Positions 45,086 to 54,520 of a stretch of 57,935 bases of DNA are shown in pieces. Each line of letters starts with the position of its first letter. Position 1 is the first letter of the stretch. Under the pieces are notes generated by a model. It saw only the letters and a list, made by a program, of their open reading frames with translations. It was not told where the DNA came from and did no database searches. Both the position numbers and the translations under genes were made by a program. Source of the stretch: JAUXFK01 sp034189035 (lineage in GTDB: Bacteria > Desulfobacterota > UBA8473); the NCBI GenBank assembly GCA_034189035.1, contig JAXHVA010000016.1, positions 1 to 57,935 on the forward strand, in the 5' to 3' direction.

Positions 45086-45542
45086 ATCTTTTTCTCCGAA
45101 GATTTGTCGTTTGGTTCCGTTTTATGAAGATGATACTTAATGGCAAACTACAATCAAGTGTAATAATACCAGTTGCTTATACCATTTCCATGCCAAAAAA
45201 GTAAAGGCAAAAACCCTTGAAACTACTAAAAACCACAAACCTTCAGAGCTGTATTTCTCTCATAACTTAATGTTAAATATAACTTATCTTATTTTTCGTT
45301 CAGGCACTAGTTAAGAGATTATCCAAAATCCCATAACCCAATATAATAGTTTTCAATTGAAAATTCCATAAGGTTTTTCATCAATATATCGAATGCATTC
45401 TTGGCTCTGTAAAATCGCCTACTCAAAGGGTAAAACCAGGCTTTATCAATATAACTATTTCTAAGCGTTTATCATTAAAAATAAAGAGTATAATGACTAT
45501 CCCTCCCTTCTTGCTTTTATTAATAACCTCCTATAGATGCTT
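45086..45542. other. AT-rich gap beside the transposase remnant
   Basis: No gene is visible on either strand. The stretch probably contains the end of the insertion element and the 3' region of the porin gene. No terminator with a clear stem and T run was seen. Confidence 0.3.
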
Positions 45543-46676
45543 CTAGAATGAATAAGTGAACTCAAATGCCACAGTATGATTGTGATCCTTTGGATGATCA
45601 TCAGCATCCATAAAGAAATCCTCATCAGCCAGGTCGTAACGATACTCCATTAAGAATCCAGCCCCAGGATCTATAGAAAATGTAGGTGCAATTGTAAAGG
45701 CCTGCCGCGTTATCTCTTTTCCTCCGACGAGACCAAAAATTGAGCCTTCGTGGTCAGAAAAGTAATCATATCGCATAGTGAGTCCAACATTTTCATCAAA
45801 ATCGTAATGGCACATTAAGAGCCCTCCAAACCATTCACTGTCATAGCCGGCTGTCTTCAAGCTTGTATTGTCCTCTTTTCCATAATTGACTTCAGCGCCG
45901 ATCGTGAGATCATCTCCTGCGGTTATGGTTAGATCAACGTCAACTACAAGACGTTTATCACTTTCATTATCCTCCAGTTCAGGGCCATATAGAGCGGAAA
46001 TCCCGAACTGAACATCGTCTATGGAGGAAAAGCCAACCCTCCCTCCAAAGGTTTTACCTGTGTTGTTATCGGAACTTACATCCCAACCATTTACTCCGTA
46101 GAGTGTCACATTCACATCATCTTCACCTCCAAGGTCAAAGGTCGCCATAACTCCTGTAAGGTTGGTGGGTAAAGCAAAATCAAAGACCAGTGCATGGGAA
46201 AACTGAAACATATTGGGTGCATCGAGCAGTTCAAACCCGATTGGGGCATTGAATTTACCGAAGGTGAAATCCACCCCGTCTCCCATTGAGGCACTGTATG
46301 TGACGTACCCCTGTTCCATAATCTCATCAAAATCCAACCCGTCCTCTTCGTCGCTCTTGTTGAAGTTAACATCAGCCCGAAGAGACGCCTTATCAGATAT
46401 CGTTTTCTCTATATCCACCTCAAACTGGTCAAGACTGAAGGTATTTGATTCTGCATTGTCATCGTACACATAACTCGTATCAACGAATCCACTGAGCTTC
46501 AGCCCGCCAAACAACCCAATAGTTTCAGACGGGGCCTTCCTCTGATCTGATTCTAATGTCTCTACCTTCCCCTCCAGTACCTTGATCCTCTGCTTCAGCC
46601 CTTCTTCAGCTCCAACAGAGACGGAAAATAAAATCAACCCAAAAGTAACGACTAAACAATCAAACGATTTTTTCAT
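45543..46676 (-). CDS. Outer-membrane beta-barrel porin (OmpL-like, BBP2 type)
   Basis: A 377-residue outer-membrane protein. A signal peptide (residues 1-23, ending SVSVGA) is followed by a short coiled coil (LKQRIKVLEGKVETLESDQ) and then amphipathic beta strands ending FEFTYSF, with the terminal aromatic residue needed for barrel assembly. FGKFNAPIGFELLDAPN followed by the SHALVFDFALPTNLTGV region resembles the BBP2/OmpL-like porins. It lies 62 bp after the receiver gene and has a very strong GGAGGAG site, so it should share that gene's sigma-54 promoter. A role in nitrogen-compound uptake is inferred from this. Confidence 0.85.
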   Translation of the reverse strand: MKKSFDCLVVTFGLILFSVSVGAEEGLKQRIKVLEGKVETLESDQRKAPSETIGLFGGLKLSGFVDTSYVYDDNAESNTFSLDQFEVDIEKTISDKASLRADVNFNKSDEEDGLDFDEIMEQGYVTYSASMGDGVDFTFGKFNAPIGFELLDAPNMFQFSHALVFDFALPTNLTGVMATFDLGGEDDVNVTLYGVNGWDVSSDNNTGKTFGGRVGFSSIDDVQFGISALYGPELEDNESDKRLVVDVDLTITAGDDLTIGAEVNYGKEDNTSLKTAGYDSEWFGGLLMCHYDFDENVGLTMRYDYFSDHEGSIFGLVGGKEITRQAFTIAPTFSIDPGAGFLMEYRYDLADEDFFMDADDHPKDHNHTVAFEFTYSF

Positions 46677-46738
46677 CTTTTCACTCCTCCTTCATCTAAG
46701 TATCTTTACAAACTCTTCCTTGTGCCCTGAATTTCACC

Positions 46739-47149
46739 TTATCGCATTTCAACACCTCCCCGCTCTTTTGTCCCATAGGTACCCTGTTCCTCTTGCACCA
46801 GTTGTCTGACCACCCTCCTCAAATCTGCAGGGTCAAATGGTTTCAGCATAAAATGGGCTGCTCCCAACTCCCTGGCCCTGTTTTCCGTGAGGGTGTCGCT
46901 GTATGTAGCAGTAAGAAGTATTGAAAGACGTAACTTCCTCTTTCTTATTTCCATTACAGTCTCAAAAATTGAGGCCTCAGAATCCATTCCTGCATCCATA
47001 ATGATCATGTCTACTCTTACTACTTCGATAATCATAATAACTTCTTCCAAACTCTCTATGGTAAGCACACGATAGTTCTGTTCAGACAAGAACCTGTGAA
47101 ATGCCTCCAACATATTGGGATACCTGTCGAACACCAAGATTGTTTTCAT
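46739..47149 (-). CDS. Stand-alone response-regulator receiver protein
   Basis: A 136-residue CheY-like protein with no output domain. The phosphoacceptor Asp52 (MIIMDAGMDS), the conserved Lys103 (MLKPFDP) and one acidic-pocket Asp8 are present, but the second pocket acid is replaced (FDRY instead of DD), so magnesium binding may be altered. It follows a sigma-54 promoter by about 33 nt and precedes the porin gene. The nearest kinase is the GAF-GAF histidine kinase at 49111-50775, a likely partner. Confidence 0.85.
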   Translation of the reverse strand: MKTILVFDRYPNMLEAFHRFLSEQNYRVLTIESLEEVIMIIEVVRVDMIIMDAGMDSEASIFETVMEIRKRKLRLSILLTATYSDTLTENRARELGAAHFMLKPFDPADLRRVVRQLVQEEQGTYGTKERGGVEMR

Positions 47150-47192
47150 GGTTCGAGTCCTTGTTAAAGAGATCGATTAATCCATTTTAGAT

Positions 47193-47208
47193 GGCAATCT
47201 TTGTGCCA
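47193..47208 (-). promoter_or_regulatory. Sigma-54 promoter of the receiver-porin operon
   Basis: The minus strand reads TGGCACAAAGATTGCC, an almost perfect TGGCAC-N5-TTGC match with correct 10-bp spacing between GG and GC. The start would be near 47183. It is the best sigma-54 site in the window. Confidence 0.8.
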
Positions 47209-47454
47209 ATATCATCATCAACTAAACTGGCTGTCCGGAAAGCCTCTAAATGGTTTATTTATAAGGGCTTATTCTATCGAAGGTTTGTGCAACCTGAAAA
47301 AAAGAGGGTGTTTTGAATAGAAGAATGGATGCTTGGATTCAAGCAATAAAGAAATGAAAAACAGAAGTTAAATAAAATTAAATTAATACTATCAATTAAT
47401 TATAAAGATGCTCGTTTTGGGGCAAGGTGATGAAATGTTAATCGATGGGAAGGG

Positions 47455-47474
47455 TTTAGCTTTTTGAAAAGAGT
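47455..47474 (-). promoter_or_regulatory. Conserved 19-bp dyad element, copy 3 (after the NtrC-type gene)
   Basis: ACTCTTTTCAAAAAGCTAA is found here on the minus strand, 22 bp beyond the response-regulator stop and about 250 bp upstream of the sigma-54 promoter at 47193-47208, a distance suitable for an enhancer. Rest of the 47150-47495 gap: no gene. Confidence 0.6.
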
Positions 47475-47495
47475 CGCAAGAAACGGCAATCAAAT

Positions 47496-48938
47496 TTATA
47501 TGTTTTCTTCATCTGATATGCTTACTTCTTTTTTAATCCGGTATTTTTCCATCCTCCGAGCAAGGCTGTTTCTGTTTATGCCGAGTAGGTCGGCTGCCCT
47601 TTTCTGATTTCCATTCCTTCTTTTCAATGCTTTTATTATAAGCATCTTTTCTACATAAGAGATTATCGATAGATCCTCCTTACTCGATATGAGGGGAAGT
47701 TCATCAAAAAGCTTGTCCAAATAGAGATTCAACCCTTTTATCACATCCCCTTTCTTATAAAAGGAAATATCTCCATTTATATCCCCTTCAAAAGAGATGT
47801 CTTCAGGCATTATTATATCGGATTTACATCGGATAACGGCCTTCTTGACAATATTCTCCAATTCTCTGACATTTCCAGGCCAATGATACTCCTTCAATAC
47901 CTCGAGTGCTGAGGGATCGATATCCCTTACCTCTTTTTGAAACTCCTTTTTAGTCCTTTTTATGAAATACCTGATAAGCTCCAGTATATCCCCTTTTCTA
48001 TCCCGCAAAGAAGGAAGGTGTATGGACATTACATTCAAACGGTAATAGAGATCTTCCCTGAAACTTCCGTCGGCAACCGCCTTTTTCAGGTCTTTATTCG
48101 TGGCGGTGATTAAACGGATATCTACCTGAATGGTCTCATGACCTCCCAACCGCTCAAATTCCATCTCCTGTAATACTCGAAGGATCTTCGACTGGAGGGG
48201 AAGAGACATATCTCCGATCTCATCCAGAAACAGGGTCCCATTGTTTAGATATTCCAACTTTCCAACCTTTCTGGCCTTGGCATCTGTAAATGTCCCCCTT
48301 TCATAACCGAACAATTCCGATTCCAAAAGATTATCAGGGATTGCTGCACAGTTTATAGCCATAAAGGAGCTTTCCTTTCTCATGCTGTGTTTGAAGATTG
48401 CTCTGGCAGCCAGTTCTTTTCCTGTGCCGCTCTCTCCGGTTAAAAGAACCGTGATATTCTTCCCTGCAACCTGTCCGATTGACTTGTACACCTCCTGCAT
48501 TTGTGGTGAATTTCCTACCATTATGTCTCCGTTTGGTTCATCCTCAGAGAGAAAAAGGGAGGTGCTCTTCTTCATTGCTCCGTTAGTCGATAAGACGCTC
48601 GATATGGTCTTTTCCATCCAATCGATATCGAATGGCTTTAAGGTATAATCATATGCCCCCAAGCGCATTGCCTCTACAGCGGTCTCCATTGTTCCATATC
48701 CGGTCATAATAATCACGTGTAACTTTGGATGGAGTTCTTTAATCTTTTTCAGTGTCGTCAGTCCATCCATTTGGGGCATACGGATATCCATGATAATCAT
48801 ATCCGGAAGTTCCCTAGTGATACGAACGATCGCTTCCTCACCTGATGATGCTGAAAGGATATCATATTTGTCAGAGAACACCTTTTTAAAAGAGTAATGC
48901 ACATTAGGTTCATCATCGACTATCAGTATCTTTTTCAT
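47496..48938 (-). CDS. NtrC-family sigma-54-dependent response regulator
   Basis: A 480-residue regulator: receiver domain (DD at 8-9, phosphoacceptor Asp51, Lys in LKPFD), AAA+ domain (about 145-385; Walker A GESGTGKELAA, Walker B GTLFLDEIGD, EYHWPGNVRELEN) and a C-terminal Fis HTH (RAADLLGINRNSLARRMEKY). The loop that touches sigma-54 reads GTFTDA instead of GAFTGA; the key Thr is kept. It lies downstream of the GAF-GAF kinase gene and so forms an NtrBC-like pair linked to glutamate synthase. Likely targets are the sigma-54 promoters in this window. Confidence 0.92.
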   Translation of the reverse strand: MKKILIVDDEPNVHYSFKKVFSDKYDILSASSGEEAIVRITRELPDMIIMDIRMPQMDGLTTLKKIKELHPKLHVIIMTGYGTMETAVEAMRLGAYDYTLKPFDIDWMEKTISSVLSTNGAMKKSTSLFLSEDEPNGDIMVGNSPQMQEVYKSIGQVAGKNITVLLTGESGTGKELAARAIFKHSMRKESSFMAINCAAIPDNLLESELFGYERGTFTDAKARKVGKLEYLNNGTLFLDEIGDMSLPLQSKILRVLQEMEFERLGGHETIQVDIRLITATNKDLKKAVADGSFREDLYYRLNVMSIHLPSLRDRKGDILELIRYFIKRTKKEFQKEVRDIDPSALEVLKEYHWPGNVRELENIVKKAVIRCKSDIIMPEDISFEGDINGDISFYKKGDVIKGLNLYLDKLFDELPLISSKEDLSIISYVEKMLIIKALKRRNGNQKRAADLLGINRNSLARRMEKYRIKKEVSISDEENI

Positions 48939-48949
48939 TCTTCTGCCTG

Positions 48950-48970
48950 TGTATATTTAGTGTATATACA
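48950..48970. promoter_or_regulatory. Perfect 7-bp inverted repeat before the response-regulator gene
   Basis: TGTATAT, a 7-bp spacer and ATATACA form a dyad ending 12 bp upstream of the ATG of the NtrC-type gene. Its position suggests an operator or a promoter -10 region. AT-rich sequence lowers the weight of the match. Confidence 0.35.
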
Positions 48971-49110
48971 GAAATGAGAAATTTTGTTCAAGGTCAAGGA
49001 AGGCGAAGATTTTAACCGCAGGAATATATTGACATATTTCGAGGATTAAAATCTGAGTCTGACGCAGAGATTGGGCAAAATGGCCATTTATGGATAGACA
49101 CTATTTAAAA

Positions 49111-50775
49111 TCACCTGTCCTTTGAAAGGCTTACTGTAAAAGTCGTACCAGCGTTAGGTTCTGTGTCTACGTCAATTGTGCCTTTGTGTTCCTGGACAAT
49201 TCGATGCACAATGGCCAAACCCAAACCCAATCCCTTGTCTTTAGTCGTTACAAACGGCTTGAATATACTCTCTTTTATTGTTTGTGGGATGCCTATGCCA
49301 CTATCTTTGACCTTGATCACAACAAATCCGTCTCTATTCTCTGTGGAAACCTCCAGTCTTCCTCCATCTTCCATTGCATCGATCGCATTGAGGAATAGAT
49401 TCAAGAAAAGCTGTGTTACCTTTTCTGGGTCACCAGGGATTATAGGCGGATTTGAAAATATCTTTTCCAGTTGAACTCTTTGCTGAGAAAGGCGGTGATG
49501 TACAAGCATCAAAGTGTTTTCTAAAACCTCTTCTACATCTATGTCCGTCCATTTTACCTTGCTCCCTCTTACAAAGTCCAAAAACTGTGTAACGATCCGG
49601 TTCATTCGATCGAGTTCAGCTTCAATCACTTCAATATCCTTCTTATCTGATATTGGTAGAGAATGAAAGAGCATCTTTACAATTGTTAGGGGATTCCTGA
49701 TTTCATGGGCAACCTCGATCGCCATCTCACCCATTGCCCCGAGTTTTTCCGTCTCTCGAATCCTTTCCTCCAAGTGCATCATCTGCTCATACAGCATCGC
49801 ATTTTCTATGGCTATCGCAGACTGATCCGCGAGTCCATTGAGAAGGCGTATCTCTTCTTTGGTAAAGCGGTGCAAATCAGCAGTATATGTGTTGATCACT
49901 CCGATCACCCTTTCTTTTACTATGAGGGGGACACAAAGAAGGGAGCAGAGCCCCAGCCTTTTTGCCATATCAATATGTCTGTATCCTTCTTCTGTTCGGA
50001 CATCGAAGACAGTCAAGGGCTCTTGTGACCGAACCACAGATCCAATAACGGAATCGGCCACTTTGAGGTTTGGTTTTAACCGATATTCCTTGCCTCCTCC
50101 ATGTACCGCTTTAATAACCAACTCCTCTTTTGAGTAATCCAACAACATAAGGGATGAGACCCGTGTATGCATCAGATAAGAGGCCTTTTCTACAATCGTT
50201 GTAAGCACTTCTTCCAGATTGAGACTGCCTGTAATTGCTTTCCCGATTTCAAATAATGCAGAGAGCGCATCTACCTTTCCTTTCAATTCTGCATAGAGCT
50301 TTGCATTCTGGATCACCTTGGCAGACTGACCGGCAAGTGTGGAGAGCAGTTCCATGTCCTCATGGTTGAATGCAGACTTCCTGGTACTGTCCACATTGAT
50401 TACCCCTATGATCTCGTCCGCCATTATCAAGGGAACAGCCAGCTCAGATTTGATATCCTTGTCAATAGTTATATATCTCTCATCCTTCGTCACATCAGCA
50501 ATCAAAAGGGGCTTTTCTTGCTTTGCCACCCAGCCTGTAATACCTTCACCGATCTTAAGCCTTGTATCATTCACTACTCGGGGAGCAAATCCACGGGCAA
50601 CTTCTATATTGAGCACTCCGGAGCCTTTGTCTATCATTATTAAGGAGCCTGAGGTTGCATTTGTAATCTTGACCGCAGCATCCATAATCAGGTTCAATAC
50701 CTCCTGTGGCTCCAGAGTTGAGCTGATCACCTTTGACAGATTGTAGAGTTCAGTAAGCCTGTTTTTTTCAACCAT
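49111..50775 (-). CDS. Cytosolic histidine kinase with two GAF domains (NtrB-like)
   Basis: A 554-residue kinase without membrane segments. GAF1 (about 18-165), GAF2 (about 172-325), a dimerisation/phosphoacceptor domain with VAHEIRNPLTIVK (His at about 363), then an HATPase domain with the N box LFLNLFLNAIDAM, G1 DSGIGIP and G2 TTKDKGLGLGLAI. The tandem GAF domains suggest sensing of a small cytosolic ligand. It starts about 20 bp after the glutamate synthase gene, so it is probably co-transcribed with it, and precedes the NtrC-type regulator by 172 bp. The ATG at 50775 is preferred to a TTG two codons upstream. Confidence 0.9.
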   Translation of the reverse strand: MVEKNRLTELYNLSKVISSTLEPQEVLNLIMDAAVKITNATSGSLIMIDKGSGVLNIEVARGFAPRVVNDTRLKIGEGITGWVAKQEKPLLIADVTKDERYITIDKDIKSELAVPLIMADEIIGVINVDSTRKSAFNHEDMELLSTLAGQSAKVIQNAKLYAELKGKVDALSALFEIGKAITGSLNLEEVLTTIVEKASYLMHTRVSSLMLLDYSKEELVIKAVHGGGKEYRLKPNLKVADSVIGSVVRSQEPLTVFDVRTEEGYRHIDMAKRLGLCSLLCVPLIVKERVIGVINTYTADLHRFTKEEIRLLNGLADQSAIAIENAMLYEQMMHLEERIRETEKLGAMGEMAIEVAHEIRNPLTIVKMLFHSLPISDKKDIEVIEAELDRMNRIVTQFLDFVRGSKVKWTDIDVEEVLENTLMLVHHRLSQQRVQLEKIFSNPPIIPGDPEKVTQLFLNLFLNAIDAMEDGGRLEVSTENRDGFVVIKVKDSGIGIPQTIKESIFKPFVTTKDKGLGLGLAIVHRIVQEHKGTIDVDTEPNAGTTFTVSLSKDR

Positions 50776-50796
50776 GATCAACCATAGGATTCCACT

Positions 50797-53052
50797 TTAC
50801 CGGAGCAACATCTCAATAACCCCTCCCTTGCATGTAGATGCACATGTCCCGCAGCCACCGCATACGGAAAGGTCTACATTGAACACTTCACCCTCTCTTT
50901 TCAATGCCCCTCGAGGGCATGCCTCAACACATTCGTCACACTGTATGCATACCCCGCAATGCAGACACCTTGAACACTCTTCTTCAATGGGAAGTGCAGG
51001 ATCAAGGGGCATACATCTTTCAGGATGGAGGCTGCTCTGCGAAATCGGATCTTTGATGAGAGGGACATATTCTTCATCCTGGAGTAATGCATGGACTTCC
51101 CTGGCGCACTCCCTGGCACGTCCTAAATTATGAGTCACAAGGCCAAGACCTAGGGCATCCCCTGTTATGGATATCTTTGGATGTGAGGTCCTGAAAGAGG
51201 GTGCGTTCTCATCCATATCAAAAAAACCGCGATTGTCAAGTCCTTTCTTCACCTCGTCTGGCAGAAAATCCATAACAGGCATCTCATTGACAAATGCAAT
51301 CACAGTATCTGCAACTATGTTTTGTGTATTGAATCCCCCATCTTCGATTACCACATACCCCTTTTTTACTTCCTGTAAAAAAACAGGATATCTGAAGCAA
51401 ACCCCTTTATCCTTCAGCTTCCTGATCTCTTCCCTATTGCCGGATGGCGTCTTAATATCGATTACCGTTATATTCTCTGGATCAACACCGAGGTGAATGG
51501 CTGCGTCAATACCATCGATTGCAGCATCGCCCCCGCCGATAAAGAGGACCTTTTCGCCTATGTCTCTCTCTTTTTTGCTATTGAAATCCTTGAGGAAGTC
51601 TATTCCGGCGATGATGTTCTCTTTGCCTTCTACCGGGGGAATAAATCCCTTATGCGCCCCTACTGCCACGATAACGTAGTCTGATGTATTGAGGATACTG
51701 TTGAAGCTTTCGGTATCAATGGTTGTATTTGTAAGGACACACACGCCGAGGGATTCAATCCGTTTTAAATCATGCTCCAGGTCTTCAAGGGGGAGCCTTC
51801 TTCTGGAGATAACTTGGTACATCTTGCCTCCTGGCCTGTCAGCAGAGTCATAAGCCGTAACACTGTACCCTAATCGGGCCAGGTGGTATGCAGATACCAG
51901 TCCTGAAGGGCCGGCACCGACAACAGATATCTTTCCCTTATAATTTCCTATCTTCTTCGGGGGCAGGTCAACCCGATATCTTTTCGCCAGCTCTGCAGTA
52001 CGTACAGGGAAGTCGAGTCTTCCCCTTGTACAGGCATCCATACACAGATGAGGGCATATAAACCCACAGCAACTGTACCTGAATGGGGTCACCTCATCGA
52101 GTAATTCAAGAGCCTTATGAATCTCACCCTGGCCCACATACCTCAAAAAGCGGCTTGTAGGAACTCCGGCAGGGCACGCTGCCTCACATGGCGATGTAAG
52201 CTCTGTTTTTTGAGGTTTTAGACTTGTATTTACTGGATAGGCAGGATAGTAGAACTTGGCAAAGGGCCTTCTGCCCATGGGACGAATCTTTAGTATTTGC
52301 CGATTGAAGAGAGGCCCAGGATCCAATTGAAAACAGATGCTGAACTCATCGATGATCTCTTTAAGTCTTTCTCTGTCTTGTTCAGTGGGCTCCTCCATGT
52401 AAGCACCGATCCCCAGGAGATATTGCGGCACATCGTATCCAAAGATGTAAATCTCGCCGCCATGGATACCAGTAGCCAGTGTCTTATCCGACTCTCCGCA
52501 CACCATAACCTTCTTTTCTTCCCTGTTGAGCAATATAAGTGTGCCACCGGCCATGTATTCACCGAAAAATTCCCCGGCTGTCCCTCCTGCAACAACAACA
52601 GGGCTCTTCTCTTCATAGGCCTTCATATGTATACCAACACGGTATCCAACATCATCACGCACAAAGAGTTTTCCTCCCCGCATACCATATGCGAGTGCAT
52701 CACCGGCCAATCCTTGGATGATAATCCTTCCGCTGTCCATTGTGTTTGCAATCGCATTTTGGGCATGTCCATATACGACAATTGCAGGCCCTCCCATACC
52801 ATAGCCGAGGTCCTCTCCTGGAACACCTTCAATTTCGATAAGGAGACTCTCGTTTGTTATCCCATCGCCGATATACCGCTGGCCCCGGACGTTCTTCAAG
52901 ACAATATGATTGATTCCTGCATCCGATAACTCCCGTATATTTTTATTGAGATCTCTGTAGTACATGCCATTTGCGTCCAATTCATAAGGGGAATCTTGAA
53001 CGATTTCACTCGCCAGCATATCTAATGCCAAGTATTGATAATTCTTTCTCAT
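50797..53052 (-). CDS. Glutamate synthase: GltB C-terminal domain fused to GltD-like FAD oxidoreductase and ferredoxin
   Basis: A 751-residue fusion. Residues about 1-250 are the GXGXG beta-helix domain of the glutamate synthase large subunit (repeats such as GDALAYGMRGGKLFVRDDVG). Residues about 285-680 are the GltD-type dinucleotide oxidoreductase (CPAGVPTSRFLRYVG start, VVGAGPSGLVSAYHLARLGY, VLFIGGGDAAIDG). A C-terminal pair of [4Fe-4S] motifs (CLHCGVCIQCDECVEACPRG and CGGCGTCASTC) ends the protein. It supplies electrons, from NAD(P)H or ferredoxin, for converting 2-oxoglutarate and glutamine to two glutamates. The start overlaps the upstream gene by 47 bp, with GAGGAG upstream. Confidence 0.9.
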   Translation of the reverse strand: MRKNYQYLALDMLASEIVQDSPYELDANGMYYRDLNKNIRELSDAGINHIVLKNVRGQRYIGDGITNESLLIEIEGVPGEDLGYGMGGPAIVVYGHAQNAIANTMDSGRIIIQGLAGDALAYGMRGGKLFVRDDVGYRVGIHMKAYEEKSPVVVAGGTAGEFFGEYMAGGTLILLNREEKKVMVCGESDKTLATGIHGGEIYIFGYDVPQYLLGIGAYMEEPTEQDRERLKEIIDEFSICFQLDPGPLFNRQILKIRPMGRRPFAKFYYPAYPVNTSLKPQKTELTSPCEAACPAGVPTSRFLRYVGQGEIHKALELLDEVTPFRYSCCGFICPHLCMDACTRGRLDFPVRTAELAKRYRVDLPPKKIGNYKGKISVVGAGPSGLVSAYHLARLGYSVTAYDSADRPGGKMYQVISRRRLPLEDLEHDLKRIESLGVCVLTNTTIDTESFNSILNTSDYVIVAVGAHKGFIPPVEGKENIIAGIDFLKDFNSKKERDIGEKVLFIGGGDAAIDGIDAAIHLGVDPENITVIDIKTPSGNREEIRKLKDKGVCFRYPVFLQEVKKGYVVIEDGGFNTQNIVADTVIAFVNEMPVMDFLPDEVKKGLDNRGFFDMDENAPSFRTSHPKISITGDALGLGLVTHNLGRARECAREVHALLQDEEYVPLIKDPISQSSLHPERCMPLDPALPIEEECSRCLHCGVCIQCDECVEACPRGALKREGEVFNVDLSVCGGCGTCASTCKGGVIEMLLR

Positions 53053-54520
53053 TTAAGTCCACTCCTCTCAATATAAGTCTATTACCGCGAAAAGAACCGA
53101 TATCGTATATCCCATTTAAACCCATTATCTCCTGCATTTCATGATGCCAACCCTCAATAAGATTTGTAAGCCTCTGTTCCGCCCAATCCACATCGAGACG
53201 CTGGCTTAACTCCGAGTCATTTGTTGTCAGCCCCCACGGGCATTTCCCGCTGTTACACCTCTGACATCCATGGCAACCACAGGCAATCAAAACAGGCGTG
53301 CCTATAGCCACAGCATCTGCTCCCAGGGCAATGGCCTTCATTATATCAGCGCTGTTTCGAAAGCCTCCTGCAATGATCAGGGATGCATGATTTCGAATCC
53401 CTTCCTCTCTGAGACGTTGATCTACAACTGCCAGGGCAAGCTCAGCAGGTATGCCCACATGGTCACGGACAATATTAGGGGCAGCCCCTGTTCCTCCCCG
53501 ATATCCATCAATATAGACCATATCTGCTCCGGCGCGAACAATGCCGCTTGCAATGGCAGCCACATTATGGACCGCAGCAATCTTCACACACACAGGTCTG
53601 TGATCATTTGCCTCTTTAATCGCATAGATCAGGAGCCTCAGGTCCTCTATAGAATAGATGTCGTGCTGCGGTGCAGGGGATATGGCATCTGAGTGCAAAG
53701 GGATCATTCTCGTTTTAGAGATGCCTTCCAGCACTTTCTCTCCAGGCAGATGTCCTCCTATACCGGGCTTTGCTCCCTGTCCGATCTTAATCTGATACCC
53801 CCTGCCAATCTTGAGATACTCGGGGCTTACACCGAAACGACCTGATGCAACCTGGAGGATTGCCCAGTCTGCATAGGGGTAGAGGTCCTTATGGAGCCCC
53901 CCCTCTCCTGTATACCAGAGCAGGCCCAGTTTCTTTGCAACCCTTGCCATTGCCTTTTGCAGATTGAGGTTGATACTGCCGTATGACATCGGTGCAAACA
54001 CGATCGGGATATTCAAGGGGATGAGTGATTTCAACATTGTTTCGGGATCTTCAATATCATTGAGACTCACTGCCTTGCGTCCCAGGTAGGTTATGGTTTC
54101 CATGGGTTCCCGCTGTGGGTCTATCGAGGGATTTGTCACCTGACAGGCATTGAAGAGCATCTTATCCCAGAATACAGGGACACTCGTTTCTGCACCAAAA
54201 CCGGTTAAGGCTACAGAGCCTGATGCCGCCTGAAGATGAGCACGGTGGATATGTTGGGGTGACCATACACCGTGAGGCCGTATTACGAAAGCATCTTCAA
54301 CGATCTGTATTGCCCCTTTCGGGCACATGACTTCACACCTGTGACAGGCACCGCATGCCCTGCGGTTTGCAATAGGAACAACCTCCTCTTTATAGGGAAC
54401 CATCTTTATCTCATTAAACGTGCACTCACAGGCGCACTGTCCACACCCATCGCACAGTTCTAAATCAAAGGCCGGTCTAAAGGTCGATCTTAATCCAGGG
54501 CTTAAGGTATTCACTTTCAC
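53006..54520 (-). CDS. gltB: Glutamate synthase FMN/Fe-S central subunit (archaeal-type GltB)
   Basis: A 504-residue subunit. Two N-terminal [4Fe-4S] motifs (CDGCGQCACECTF and CGACHRCEVMCP) precede the FMN-binding TIM barrel of glutamate synthase (GQGAKPGIGGHLPGEKV, IDGYRGGTGAAP) and the 3Fe-4S site CGCHGCQRCNSGKCPWG near residue 415. This is the stand-alone catalytic core used by archaea and many anaerobes instead of the large fused GltB. It overlaps the amidotransferase gene by 4 bp. Confidence 0.93.
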   Translation of the reverse strand: MKVNTLSPGLRSTFRPAFDLELCDGCGQCACECTFNEIKMVPYKEEVVPIANRRACGACHRCEVMCPKGAIQIVEDAFVIRPHGVWSPQHIHRAHLQAASGSVALTGFGAETSVPVFWDKMLFNACQVTNPSIDPQREPMETITYLGRKAVSLNDIEDPETMLKSLIPLNIPIVFAPMSYGSINLNLQKAMARVAKKLGLLWYTGEGGLHKDLYPYADWAILQVASGRFGVSPEYLKIGRGYQIKIGQGAKPGIGGHLPGEKVLEGISKTRMIPLHSDAISPAPQHDIYSIEDLRLLIYAIKEANDHRPVCVKIAAVHNVAAIASGIVRAGADMVYIDGYRGGTGAAPNIVRDHVGIPAELALAVVDQRLREEGIRNHASLIIAGGFRNSADIMKAIALGADAVAIGTPVLIACGCHGCQRCNSGKCPWGLTTNDSELSQRLDVDWAEQRLTNLIEGWHHEMQEIMGLNGIYDIGSFRGNRLILRGVDLNEKELSILGIRYAGE

